Shown piece after piece: positions 31,958 to 40,109 of a stretch of DNA of 43,230 nucleotides. Positions within the stretch are counted from its first letter, which is position 1; each line of letters begins with the position of its first letter. Source of the stretch: Anaerolineae bacterium. Its GTDB lineage: Bacteria; Chloroflexota; Anaerolineae; Aggregatilineales; Phototrophicaceae. The stretch lies in assembly GCA_022824365.1 (NCBI GenBank), contig JAJEAA010000003.1, positions 1 to 43,230 of the forward strand, given 5' to 3'. The notes below the pieces were generated by a model that saw only the letters and a program-made list of their open reading frames with translations, did not search any database and was not told the DNA's origin. The translations under genes and the position numbers were made by a program.

Positions 31958-33352
31958 ATGAAAGATAGCAAGTTCACCCAACTTTCCGTCGCGCGGAATC
32001 TCAAGATCGCCATGTTCCACCTGGGTTCGGGCATGGCGGATGTTTTGACGACGGGCGTCTGGAACCGGATCATGGTGGCTGATTTGGGGTTCAGCGCCAC
32101 TCTCGTCGGTTTGCTCACGGGTTTGCGATATTTTCTGGCGCCGCTTGGGGTGATCGCGGGGCGCTTTTCCGATACGCACACTGTAGGCGGTTTTCGGCGT
32201 CTGTTCTGGATTTGGCTGGGCCGCGCCATGATGGCGCTGAGTACAATGACGCTTGGCTTCTCGACCGCGGAGTTGGTGCGGCGAGCGCAGGCGGGCGCGG
32301 CTGATGAGACGCCGCTGCTGCTTTGGCTGGCGCTGGTCTTTTCCTTTTTGCTCTTCAGCCTGGGCAGCGCAATATCGGGCAGCACCTTCCTCGCGCTGAT
32401 ATACGATCGGGCTGGGGAAGGGCAGCGCGGGCGCGCGGTTGGTTTGGTATGGACTTTTTTGTTGATCGGCTTCGCGGCGGGGGGCTTGTTGTTCAGCATT
32501 CTGCTGCCGCCGGAAGACCTGGCTGGCGAACTCGGCTTTTCGGCGGGTTCGGTGCTTACGCTATTTCTCGTCACCGCCGGTATTTTGTCGGCGTTGTGGC
32601 TGTTTTCGCTATTGGGCGAGGAGCAGCGCAATTCGTCCATTACAAAAGTTAAAGCCGAGGAGCGCAGCAGCTTCCGCCAGGATCTTTCACTGGTATGGCG
32701 CAGCCGCGTCATGACATTCTTTCTCCTTTACCTCGCGCTGTCCATGCTCTTCGTTTTTTTGCAGGACACCGTACTGGAGCCCTTCGCCGGCGAAGTATTT
32801 GGCATGGAAGCTCATGTTACAAACCGCTTCGCCGCCTACTGGGGCAGCATGGCAATTATCGGCTCCTTCGTCGTGCTGTTCTTTTCGGGCAAGCATCCCT
32901 TATTCACGGACGGCAATCTGGCGCGTGGCGGGATCATTGCGCTGTTACTGGCATACGCTGTATTCGCCCTTTCCGCATTGGCGGAGTTGCGTCCGCTGGT
33001 GACGCCGGGCTTGGTGTTGCTGGGCGTCGGCATGGGGATCTGGAATATCGGCACCTTGGGCATGATGATGAAGATGAGCCCGGCTGGCCGCGCTGGCACC
33101 TTCCTGGGCTTCTGGACGCTCTGTGTCACCTTCGCGCGGGGCGCCGGCGTCGCTGGCGGCGGAATCGTACGAGACCTTATGCTGAGCATCACCGGCCAGC
33201 ATACAGTCGCCTATGGGGCGGTATTCTGCTGCGGCTTCATCGGCTTGCTGCTCGCATGGTTCGCCCTGTGGAAAGTCCGGCAAGGAGAACAAAGGGCGAG
33301 CAAGCGCTCCGGCGACGAACTTGCGGCGGTACTCTCACATTCGCTGGATTAG
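31958..33352 (+). CDS. BCD/PucC-type major facilitator superfamily transporter
   Basis: A 464-residue 12-helix carrier. The N-terminal half shows the PucC/BCH2 pattern: KIAMFHLGSGMADVLTTGVWNRIMVADLGFSATLVGLLTGLRYFLAPLGVIAGRFSDTHTVGGFRRLFWIWLGRAMM, where family members read LNRVMivELg...aPlR...G..SD....G.rRtP. A second characteristic part is GLVWTFLLIGFAAGGLLFS and a C-terminal half with TFLGFWTLCVTFARGAGVAGGGIVRD. PucC proteins help assemble light-harvesting complexes or handle bacteriochlorophyll, but many family members occur in non-phototrophs with unknown substrates. No photosynthesis gene lies in this window. Strong own promoter. Confidence 0.85.
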   Translation: MKDSKFTQLSVARNLKIAMFHLGSGMADVLTTGVWNRIMVADLGFSATLVGLLTGLRYFLAPLGVIAGRFSDTHTVGGFRRLFWIWLGRAMMALSTMTLGFSTAELVRRAQAGAADETPLLLWLALVFSFLLFSLGSAISGSTFLALIYDRAGEGQRGRAVGLVWTFLLIGFAAGGLLFSILLPPEDLAGELGFSAGSVLTLFLVTAGILSALWLFSLLGEEQRNSSITKVKAEERSSFRQDLSLVWRSRVMTFFLLYLALSMLFVFLQDTVLEPFAGEVFGMEAHVTNRFAAYWGSMAIIGSFVVLFFSGKHPLFTDGNLARGGIIALLLAYAVFALSALAELRPLVTPGLVLLGVGMGIWNIGTLGMMMKMSPAGRAGTFLGFWTLCVTFARGAGVAGGGIVRDLMLSITGQHTVAYGAVFCCGFIGLLLAWFALWKVRQGEQRASKRSGDELAAVLSHSLD

Positions 33353-33369
33353 GCGGGCGGGCCTGCGGG

Positions 33370-34170
33370 TCAAGCGCGGTCGCTCATAAGCGCTTCGACA
33401 TCGGTATAGCCCATGATGTTATGCCCGGCATCGACATAGATGACTTCGCCGGTGATGCGTCGTGACAGGTCGGAGGCGAGGAAGAGCGCCAGATCGCCGA
33501 CATCATCCTGGCTGACCAGTTCTTTCATCGGCGCGGTGACTTCAGCATAACGCAGCAGATCGCGGAAACCGGCGATGCCGCCAGCGGATAAGGTCTTGAT
33601 AGCGCCGGCGCTGATGGCGTTGACGCGGATCTTGCTCGGTCCCAGGTCGGCGGCGAGATACATGGTAATCGCTTCCAAAGCGGCTTTGGCGATGGCCATG
33701 GCGTTGTAGTTGGGGACGACCGTGCGCGAGGCGTTGTAGGTCAAGCTCATGATGCTGCCGCCGTCTCGCATAAGCGGCTCGGCCCGGCGCGCCATTTCGA
33801 TCAGGCTGGCGGCGCTGATATCTATCGCGCTCAGGAGCGCCTCCCGCCGCAGATCGACGAAGCGCCCAGCCAGGGCATCGCGCTCGGCGAAGGCGATCGA
33901 ATGCGCCAGGACATCAAGCCTCCCATATTTGTCTTCGACGGCGGCGAATACGGCGTCCATCTCCGCGGCGTTCCCGACATCGGCTTGGAGCATCAGTTCA
34001 CAACCGATCGATTCGCCGAGGGGGCGGACGCGCTTCTCGAGCCGGTCCATAGCGTAGCTCAAGGCGATGGTCGCGCCTTCGCGATGCAGAGCTTGGGCAA
34101 TGCCCCAGCCGATGGAATTCTTGTTGGCGACGCCGAAGATCAGCGCGATTTTCCCGTCCAGCAAGCCCAT
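33370..34170 (-). CDS. fabI: Enoyl-[acyl-carrier-protein] reductase FabI
   Basis: A 266-residue NAD(P)H-dependent reductase for the last step of fatty acid chain elongation. The N terminus GKIALIFGVANKNSIGWGIAQAL is the FabI nucleotide-binding form, LDVLAHSIAFAERDAL the family second motif, and the catalytic residues Y145, Y155 and K162 lie in YNASRTVVPNYNAMAIAKAALE, as in E. coli FabI. The C terminus RRITGEVIYVDAGHNIMG is complete. GAGG supports ATG 34170. The MFS gene converges on it; no fatty acid synthesis neighbours are in view. Confidence 0.96.
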   Translation of the reverse strand: MGLLDGKIALIFGVANKNSIGWGIAQALHREGATIALSYAMDRLEKRVRPLGESIGCELMLQADVGNAAEMDAVFAAVEDKYGRLDVLAHSIAFAERDALAGRFVDLRREALLSAIDISAASLIEMARRAEPLMRDGGSIMSLTYNASRTVVPNYNAMAIAKAALEAITMYLAADLGPSKIRVNAISAGAIKTLSAGGIAGFRDLLRYAEVTAPMKELVSQDDVGDLALFLASDLSRRITGEVIYVDAGHNIMGYTDVEALMSDRA

Positions 34171-34200
34171 GTTGTCCTCGCTAATGTTCTAGTTCGTGAT

Positions 34201-34512
34201 TCATTTGTCTTGCCCCTTACCAGCGAGACGTCGAACTTTGGATTCCACCAATAGTATTCGCGCGCTCAGGTTTGCGCGTCCGTCCTGAGCTTCCTTTTCG
34301 CTTTGATGGTGTTGACTCATTTGACGGTCTAACCGGCTATTGACATCCCTGTTTTGAGTGTTGACCGTTGTTTCAAGTTTGCTGATGCGCTCTCGTTGTT
34401 GGTCAAGCTCTCGATAGACAGCATGACCCAGCAACCGATAAGCTGTCCAGACGCCTCCCAAGACCGTAAACAAGCCGGCAACGAATCCCAAGATCAGATT
34501 GTGGTCGATCAT
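34201..34512 (-). CDS. Small membrane-anchored coiled-coil protein, unknown function
   Basis: A 103-residue protein. GGAG nine bases upstream picks ATG 34512. One N-terminal membrane helix (LILGFVAGLFTVLGGVWTAYRLLG) is followed by a heptad-like hydrophilic tail (YRELDQQRERISKLETTVNTQN ... SARILLVESKVRRLAGK) that should form a coiled coil on the cytoplasmic or outer side. I do not recognise a family. Its layout resembles small stress or phage-associated membrane proteins, but there is no evidence for that here. The upstream small gene ends 15 bases before it, so the two are probably one operon. Confidence 0.65.
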   Translation of the reverse strand: MIDHNLILGFVAGLFTVLGGVWTAYRLLGHAVYRELDQQRERISKLETTVNTQNRDVNSRLDRQMSQHHQSEKEAQDGRANLSARILLVESKVRRLAGKGQDK

Positions 34513-34527
34513 CTGACGACACTCCAA

Positions 34528-34866
34528 TTAACCGAAAGCGTCGAATCCGCTAAGATCAACCGGTTCTAGGATCTCACGGTATTTTTCATTTGTATAGGCG
34601 ACCAACTTCTTGAGGTGGTTGGCATCACGCTCGTCGAATATTTTCGGTCCGCCCCATATGACCAGGTTTTGTCCATCGACCTCTGCATCCCGGCCGAGTC
34701 TGCCAGGCGAACCAACCAACGCAGCGGTACAGATCTCCACCCAGCGTTGCGGGGGCATATCAGAAAGCACAAATACCTGCCGGCTCAACTCGAGATCGTC
34801 AGCCTCCGGTGGTTCGCTCTGTTGTTCGTCATGCCGAGTGATTGTAATGCCTTCCCATTCGTTCAT
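34528..34866 (-). CDS. Hypothetical small soluble protein
   Basis: A 112-residue acidic protein with GGAGGG just upstream of ATG 34866. The sequence (SRQVFVLSDMPPQRWVEICTAALVGSPGRLGRDAEVDGQNLVIWGGPKIFDERDANHLKKLVAYTNEKYREIL) looks like a genuine folded alpha-beta domain; I recognise no family. The order, with the membrane coiled-coil gene right behind it, invites comparison with two-gene toxin-antitoxin or immunity pairs, but no motif supports this. Confidence 0.6.
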   Translation of the reverse strand: MNEWEGITITRHDEQQSEPPEADDLELSRQVFVLSDMPPQRWVEICTAALVGSPGRLGRDAEVDGQNLVIWGGPKIFDERDANHLKKLVAYTNEKYREILEPVDLSGFDAFG

Positions 34867-35066
34867 TGCACCCTCCTACTGGCTACCAGACAGTATTTGC
34901 CGCCTCTGGATGCGCCGTCGGATTTCACGTTGATTGGGAGAATCTTAGCGCATTGGGCTGGCTCTTGCTAGACCACGTCCGCATTGACCGCGCCCGCGCA
35001 AACTGCTAATCTTCGAAATATAGAACGCCGAATTAACGGGTAAGTTGCGTCTAGGCGGAGCCGCGA

Positions 35067-36083
35067 ATGGCTGAGACAGAACCGATAGTTGTTACGCTCG
35101 CGATGGACTTCTCCGATGAGATTGTGGCTGAGTTGCGGGAGCTTTCGCCGCGTTTGCAGATTGAGCGGCACTTTCCGACGGTAGCGCCCGATGTCATCGC
35201 GCGGACGGAAGTCCTGTATACAACCGGCTACTTTCCCGAGCCGGAGCAAGCGCCGAAGTTGCGTTGGATACAGATGAACTCGGCGGGCGTGAATCACGCG
35301 CTGCACCATCCGGTGGTGCGGGCGGAAGACATTGTGGTGACGACCGCCAGCGGCATCCACGCCAGCAATATGGCGCAGTACTGCCTGATGGCGATGTTGA
35401 TGTTCAACTACCGGATGCGTCTCGCTTTCGAGTTGCAGGGTCGGGCGGAATGGCCCGATGAGCCGCACCGGGTATTCATGCCGGTGGATATGGACCGGCG
35501 CACGGTGGGCATCGTCGGTTATGGCAGCATCGGGCGCGAGCTGGCGCGGCTGTGCTCGACGATCGGGATGACGGTGCTGGCGTCCAAGCGCGATATCAGC
35601 AATACGGCGGAAAGAAACGCATTCGCCTTGCCGGATATCGGCGATCCCAGCGGGGATATACCGGATCGCATCTATCCGGCGGCGACCATCGCCTCGATGG
35701 CGAAAGATTCGGATTATCTGGTGGTGACCGCGCCATTGACGGAGGCCACCGAGCATTTGATCGACGACGAGGTGCTTAACGCGATGAAGGAGACGGCTGT
35801 GCTGATTAATGTCGCGCGCGGGGCGGTGGTGGATGAGAAGGCGTTGATCACGGCGCTTTCGTCCGGGCAGATCGCCGGGGCGGCGCTGGATGTCTTCGAA
35901 GAGGAACCGCTGCCGAGCGCCAGCCCGCTATGGAACCTCGACAACGTCATCATCACGCCGCATCTTTCCGGCTTCACGCGCGATTATCACGACAAAGCAG
36001 CGCTAGTCTTCAAAGAGAATTTGCGCCGCTACTTGGACAATCGCCCTCTGCTCAACCAGATGGATCGTACCAGGGGCTACTAG
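35067..36083 (+). CDS. D-isomer-specific 2-hydroxyacid dehydrogenase family protein
   Basis: A 338-residue NAD(P)-dependent dehydrogenase. GGAG six bases upstream supports ATG 35067. The catalytic part carries LRWIQMNSAGVNHAL, the cofactor fold GIVGYGSIGRELARL, then INVARGAVVDEKAL (catalytic Arg), GAALDVFEEEPLPSASPLWNLDNVIITPHLSG (Glu and His of the triad). An extra segment after the cofactor loop (SNTAERNAFALPDIGDPSGDIPDR) is longer than in typical GyaR/SerA. Likely reduces a 2-oxoacid or oxidises a D-2-hydroxyacid; which one is not clear. It converges on pheT. Confidence 0.92.
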   Translation: MAETEPIVVTLAMDFSDEIVAELRELSPRLQIERHFPTVAPDVIARTEVLYTTGYFPEPEQAPKLRWIQMNSAGVNHALHHPVVRAEDIVVTTASGIHASNMAQYCLMAMLMFNYRMRLAFELQGRAEWPDEPHRVFMPVDMDRRTVGIVGYGSIGRELARLCSTIGMTVLASKRDISNTAERNAFALPDIGDPSGDIPDRIYPAATIASMAKDSDYLVVTAPLTEATEHLIDDEVLNAMKETAVLINVARGAVVDEKALITALSSGQIAGAALDVFEEEPLPSASPLWNLDNVIITPHLSGFTRDYHDKAALVFKENLRRYLDNRPLLNQMDRTRGY

Positions 36084-36094
36084 CGGTCCACACT

Positions 36095-38644
36095 TCAGGC
36101 GCGCAATTCCGCTTTCAGGCGATGCCGCGCCGCGCCGATGATCTTCTTGCGGATCTTGGCGGCGTTTTTGTCTGTCAGCGTCCGATTGTCGTCCTGGTAG
36201 GTCAGGGCATAAGCCAGGCTCTTCTTGCCAGGCGGGATTTGATCGCCGGTGTAGACATCGAAGAGCCGCACATCTTTGAGCAAGCGTCCGCCGGCTTGAC
36301 GTATCACGGCTTCGACTTCGCCGGCAGCCAGATCGGCATTCACGACGAGAGCGATATCTTCGAGGACGGCGGGCGTCGTGGGGAGCGGCGCAATCGTGTG
36401 CAGGCGCTGGTGCTGCTGAATCAGCGGGGCGACTTGAATTTCGCCGCAGATCACCTTCGCGTCGGTCAGCTTGAAGCGGGCTGCGACCTCGGGGTGAAGC
36501 TCGCCAAAACTGCCGATGCGTTCACGACCGATGTACAGGTCGGCCGAGCGACCGGGATGAAAGCTGCTGTGGCTGCCGCGCTGGACGCTATAGTCATTGA
36601 TGTGCAAGCCAGCGAACAAGCTCTCGATGACGCCCTTGAGGTCGTAGAAGTCCATATCCGCGGAGGCATCCGCGCCTTGCCACCAAGGCTCATCGCGGGG
36701 ACCCGTCAACAAGATACCAAGATGCAGGGGCTCTTCCGGCAGCAGGTCGCCACGCCCGAGATAGACTTTTCCCACCTCGAAGAGTTGCTGCGATGACTGA
36801 TAACGCGCGTTGTTGACGGCGCTTTCGAGCATGTTGATCAGCAGCGTCTTGCGCAGGACATCGCGTTCGCTGGCGGCCGGATTGGCGATTTGGACGTGGT
36901 CGCCTTCCGGCAGCGATGAGCGCGCGCCAGCGGGGATCAGCATCGCTTCGCTTTCGCGGCTGGTGAAGCGATAGCTGATGACCTCATACAAGCCTTGCCC
37001 GACGAGGATGTCGCGGATCCGCTCTTCAATGATGACGGTGGTATTCTCCCATTGAGGCGGCATTTCGTCAGCCATGATGCTGTTCGGTATCTTATCGTAG
37101 CCGATGATGCGGGCGATCTCTTCCAGCAGGTCGGCTTGGCCGACGACCTTGTCGTTGTTGATATCCAGACGATGATCGGGCGCGGTCGCGCGGATGACAT
37201 CGCCAATGAGCTCGACTTCAAATTCAAGCCGGCGCAGCGCGTCAGCCGCAGCCTCCAGCGCGACCTCCATGCCCAGCAGGCGATTGACGCGCTCTATGGG
37301 CAGGTCGATCGTGACGGTCTCGGGCGGCCGGGGATAGTGGTCGAGGACACCGCTCGCGACCGTGCCGCCGCCGATTTGTCGCATCAATTCGATGCCGCGC
37401 CCGCAGCCGAGGATGGCTTGGGATGGATGGACGCCGCGGCTGAAGCGGGTCGAGGCTTCGGTATAGACGCGCTGTTCCTTGAGCGTCTTGCGGATGCCGA
37501 TATTGTTCCAGGCGGCCGCTTCCAGCAGCACGTTACGCGTGGAAGCGCTGATTTCGGTTTCGCCGCCGCCGATGACGCCGCCGAGGCTGAGAGCGCCGGC
37601 TGTATCAGCGACCAGGATCGTCTCCGCGCCAAGATCGCGAAGGACATCGTCAAGCGTTTCCAGTTGCTCGCCGGGCTCGGGCAGGCGCGTGATGATGGTT
37701 GGCCTGCCGCCGGCGCGCTCGACCAGCTTGTCGTAGTCGAAGGCGTGCAGGGGTGTGCCCAGTTCAAAGGTGAGGTAGTTGGTGACATCGACGATGTTGT
37801 TGCGCGGGCGCTGGCCGATGAGTTTGAGGCGATGCTGCAGCCAGAAGGGCGAGGTCTTGACTTCGGTATCGCGCAGCAGAGTCAGCGTGAAGCGCGGATT
37901 CAGTTCTGGCTCGCGGATGTCGATATCGACTTGCCCGGCGATCGGCTCCCCCCCCGCCAGGAAATCAAAAGAGGGATAGCGCAATTCGACATTGAGGAGG
38001 GCGGCGACTTCCCGCGCGACGCCGATCATGCTGAAGCAGCGCGCCAGGTTAGGCGTGAATTCGATATCCAGCAGGACATCACCGAGCGCGTCAGCCAGAG
38101 GCGCGCCAGCGATGTAGCTGTCGTCATGATCCATGACGATGACGCCTTCGTGCTCATCGGAGATGCCCAGTTCTTTTTCCGAGCAGACCATGCTCTTGTT
38201 GTAGATGCCGCGCAACTCCTTGCCTTTGAGCGTCATGCGCTTGGCTTTGTCGCTGTGGCCGTCCCAGACGGTCGCTCCTTCCATGGCGAAGGCGCTCCAG
38301 ATGGGCGGGTTAATCTCGCCTTGGTCTTTATAGCGGAAGAGGTTGGTCGCGCCGGTGACACATTGTTCCAGTTCTGCGCCGCCATAGTCGACCATGGCCA
38401 GCACCAAACGATCAGCCTGCGGATGCGCCTTCACTTCGACGATGCGGCCGAGCAGGATTTTGTCACGGTCCCAGACCAAGTGGTCCGAGCGCGGCATTTG
38501 CAGGCCCGGGACCTCTTGCTGTGGCAGTCCAATGTAGCGGATATGGGTGACTTCCAGGCCGGCGACGGTCAGGCGCTCGGCGAGCGATTCGACCGGGACA
38601 TCAATATCGACATAATCTTTGAGCCATGAGATGGGTACGAGCAT
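36095..38644 (-). CDS. pheT: Phenylalanine-tRNA ligase beta subunit
   Basis: An 849-residue subunit, slightly longer than the usual 800 or so. ATG 38644 gives MLVPISWLKDYVDIDVPVESLAERLTVAGLEV, the classic start. Then a tRNA-binding EMAP-like domain (KILLGRIVEVKAHPQADRLVLAMVDYG, KELRGIYNKSMVCSEKELG), the B3/B4 editing region (NPRFTLTLLRDTEV, DVTNYLTFELGTPLHAFDYDKL), B5 (RLLGMEVALEAAADALRRLEFEVE, DHRLDINNDKVVGQADLLEEIARIIGYDKIP), core domain and C-terminal FDX-ACB domain (AVLEDIALVVNADLAAGEVEAVIRQAGGRLLKDVRLFDVYTG). Forms the alpha2-beta2 enzyme with PheS, encoded 35 bases upstream; both lie behind the T-box. Confidence 0.96.
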   Translation of the reverse strand: MLVPISWLKDYVDIDVPVESLAERLTVAGLEVTHIRYIGLPQQEVPGLQMPRSDHLVWDRDKILLGRIVEVKAHPQADRLVLAMVDYGGAELEQCVTGATNLFRYKDQGEINPPIWSAFAMEGATVWDGHSDKAKRMTLKGKELRGIYNKSMVCSEKELGISDEHEGVIVMDHDDSYIAGAPLADALGDVLLDIEFTPNLARCFSMIGVAREVAALLNVELRYPSFDFLAGGEPIAGQVDIDIREPELNPRFTLTLLRDTEVKTSPFWLQHRLKLIGQRPRNNIVDVTNYLTFELGTPLHAFDYDKLVERAGGRPTIITRLPEPGEQLETLDDVLRDLGAETILVADTAGALSLGGVIGGGETEISASTRNVLLEAAAWNNIGIRKTLKEQRVYTEASTRFSRGVHPSQAILGCGRGIELMRQIGGGTVASGVLDHYPRPPETVTIDLPIERVNRLLGMEVALEAAADALRRLEFEVELIGDVIRATAPDHRLDINNDKVVGQADLLEEIARIIGYDKIPNSIMADEMPPQWENTTVIIEERIRDILVGQGLYEVISYRFTSRESEAMLIPAGARSSLPEGDHVQIANPAASERDVLRKTLLINMLESAVNNARYQSSQQLFEVGKVYLGRGDLLPEEPLHLGILLTGPRDEPWWQGADASADMDFYDLKGVIESLFAGLHINDYSVQRGSHSSFHPGRSADLYIGRERIGSFGELHPEVAARFKLTDAKVICGEIQVAPLIQQHQRLHTIAPLPTTPAVLEDIALVVNADLAAGEVEAVIRQAGGRLLKDVRLFDVYTGDQIPPGKKSLAYALTYQDDNRTLTDKNAAKIRKKIIGAARHRLKAELRA

Positions 38645-38679
38645 TTTCAGTCTATGCCTTTCACGCGAAATCGCCGGGA

Positions 38680-39714
38680 TTAGAATTGCTGCAAGAAGCG
38701 CAGATCGTTGCTCCAGAAGTAGCGGATATCCTGGATGCCGTGTTTGAGCATGGTGATGCGCTCGGGACCCATGCCAAAGGCGAAGCCGCTCCATTCGCTG
38801 GGGTCGTAGCCGCCGTTGCGGAGCACGGTCGGATGCACCATGCCACTGCCGGCGATTTCCAGCCAGCCGGTGTATTTGCAGACGCGGCAGCCCTCCCCGC
38901 CGCAGAGGAAGCACTCTACATCAACTTCCATACTGGGCTCGGTGAAGGGGAAGTAAGAAGCGCGAAAACGCACTTTCGCTTCGGGGCTGTACATGCGCTT
39001 GGCGAATTCGGCGATGGTGCCCTTGAGGTCGCTCATGCGGATGTTGCGCCCGATCGCCAGCCCCTCGACCTGGGTAAATTGGATTTCGCTGCGGGCGGTG
39101 ATTTGCTCTTGCCGGTAGCACATGCCGGGCAAGATGACGCGGATGGGTTTGCTGCCTCCGGCCCCAAGCTCGCGCATGGCGCGGATCTGCCCGGGCGAGG
39201 TATGGGTGCGCAGGAGGACTCGGCTGTCGCTGGTGTAGAAGGTGTCTTGCATATCGCGGGCCGGGTGATGCGGCGGCAGGTTGAGCAGCGTGAAGTTTAG
39301 CTCGTCTTCCTCGACATCGCGGCTTTGATAAACGTGGAAACCCATATCAGCCCATATCGACTGAAACTCGCGATGGGTGCGCGTGGAGGGATGCAAACCG
39401 CCACGACGGCGCGGATGGGCCGGCAGGGTGATGTCGATATCGCCTTCTTCCAGGTCCCGCGCCATTGACTGGCTCCGGATTAGCTCTTCCCGCGCATTGA
39501 AGGCCGCGTCGAGTTCAGCTTGCAGGGCGTTTACTTGCTGGCCGAAGGCGGCGCGTTCAGCCTGTGGCAAAGAGCCGATCTGCCCGAAAAGCTTGCCGAC
39601 AGCGCCGCGTCGGCCCAGATATTGACTGCGCCAGGCAGCGAGGGTCTCACTATCCGTAACGCTCTCCAGCGATTGCAGAGCTTCTCCCCGGATCTGCTCA
39701 ATTGGATTGGACAT
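38680..39714 (-). CDS. pheS: Phenylalanine-tRNA ligase alpha subunit
   Basis: A 344-residue catalytic subunit that activates phenylalanine and charges tRNA-Phe. ATG 39714 (MSNPIEQIRGEAL) begins the N-terminal coiled coil; longer frames run into the T-box leader. Class II motifs: SQYLGRRGAVGKLFGQIG, LPAHPRRRGGLHPSTRTHREFQSIWADMGF (motif 1 region), DTFYTSD, LLRTHTSPGQIRAM, GMCYRQEQITARSEIQFTQVEGLAIG (motif 2), and EIAGSGMVHPTVLRNGGYDPSEWSGFAFGMGPERITMLKHGI (motif 3). A cysteine cluster CFLCGGEGCRVCKYTGW, common in one branch of PheS, suggests bound zinc. First gene of the pheST operon. Confidence 0.96.
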   Translation of the reverse strand: MSNPIEQIRGEALQSLESVTDSETLAAWRSQYLGRRGAVGKLFGQIGSLPQAERAAFGQQVNALQAELDAAFNAREELIRSQSMARDLEEGDIDITLPAHPRRRGGLHPSTRTHREFQSIWADMGFHVYQSRDVEEDELNFTLLNLPPHHPARDMQDTFYTSDSRVLLRTHTSPGQIRAMRELGAGGSKPIRVILPGMCYRQEQITARSEIQFTQVEGLAIGRNIRMSDLKGTIAEFAKRMYSPEAKVRFRASYFPFTEPSMEVDVECFLCGGEGCRVCKYTGWLEIAGSGMVHPTVLRNGGYDPSEWSGFAFGMGPERITMLKHGIQDIRYFWSNDLRFLQQF

Positions 39715-39756
39715 CCTTATCTCTCTTTCTGTTGCGTTGGCGCGCTGATTTGCATG

Positions 39757-39792
39757 AAAAAACGCCCTCGATCCCATTAGGGACGAGAGCGC
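39757..39792 (-). terminator. Regulated intrinsic terminator of the pheST T-box
   Basis: On the minus strand GCGCTCTCGTCCCT pairs with AGGGATCGAGGGCG-type sequence around TAAT, followed by six T (39757-39762). Its 5' arm directly follows the T-box sequence and would compete with the antiterminator. Confidence 0.85.
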
Positions 39793-40042
39793 AATGTTCC
39801 CGCGGTACCACCCTGATTCGGCGCTTGTCAATCGCGCCGCGCTTCATTCGTCCTGTCACGCCGGACCAGCGGAGCGGACTACTCTGGCCAAGAGAGGCCG
39901 TTTCATCCGTCGGCTCGGAAGTGAATTCCGCAACTGCCTCCGCGGCCGCTTTCAGTCAGCGGCGGCCGCTCCCTAATCCGGCAGGCATCGGATGGTACGC
40001 TTGCGGACTGTCTTCGTCATTGCTTTTGATGTATTTTCGATT
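39757..40042 (-). promoter_or_regulatory. T-box leader (tRNA-Phe-sensing riboswitch) of pheST
   Basis: The leader carries the hallmark AGGGTGGTACCGCGGGAA (minus strand, 39796-39813), which pairs with the acceptor end of uncharged tRNA. Stem I is visible: GAAG...CCGCAA on the 5' side pairs with TTGCGG...CTTC on the 3' side, leaving an internal loop with AATTCA that contains the codon TTC (minus 39925-39923), a phenylalanine specifier. A terminator follows (39757-39792). Uncharged tRNA-Phe should stabilise the antiterminator and let pheST be transcribed. Confidence 0.92.
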
Positions 40043-40048
40043 ATAGGC

Positions 40049-40078
40049 ATTATCGCGCGGTCAAGCGCTGCATGTCAA
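40049..40078 (-). promoter_or_regulatory. Promoter of the pheST T-box transcript
   Basis: TTGACA (40073-40078, minus) and GATAAT (40049-40054) with an 18-base spacer. A TATAAT (40040-40045) lies close by as an alternative -10, with a less suitable -35. Initiation near 40042 leaves a leader of about 330 bases before pheS. Confidence 0.6.
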
Positions 40079-40109
40079 GCGGCGGCTTTGCGGCATCGTA
40101 TAGTCAACA

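Noticed and set aside
34201..34866. Firm call of a toxin-antitoxin pair
   Set aside because: Only layout suggests it; neither protein shows a toxin, antitoxin or DNA-binding motif.
36995..38629. 544-codon open frame antisense to pheT
   Set aside because: pheT is unambiguous on the other strand; the antisense protein has no recognisable motif.
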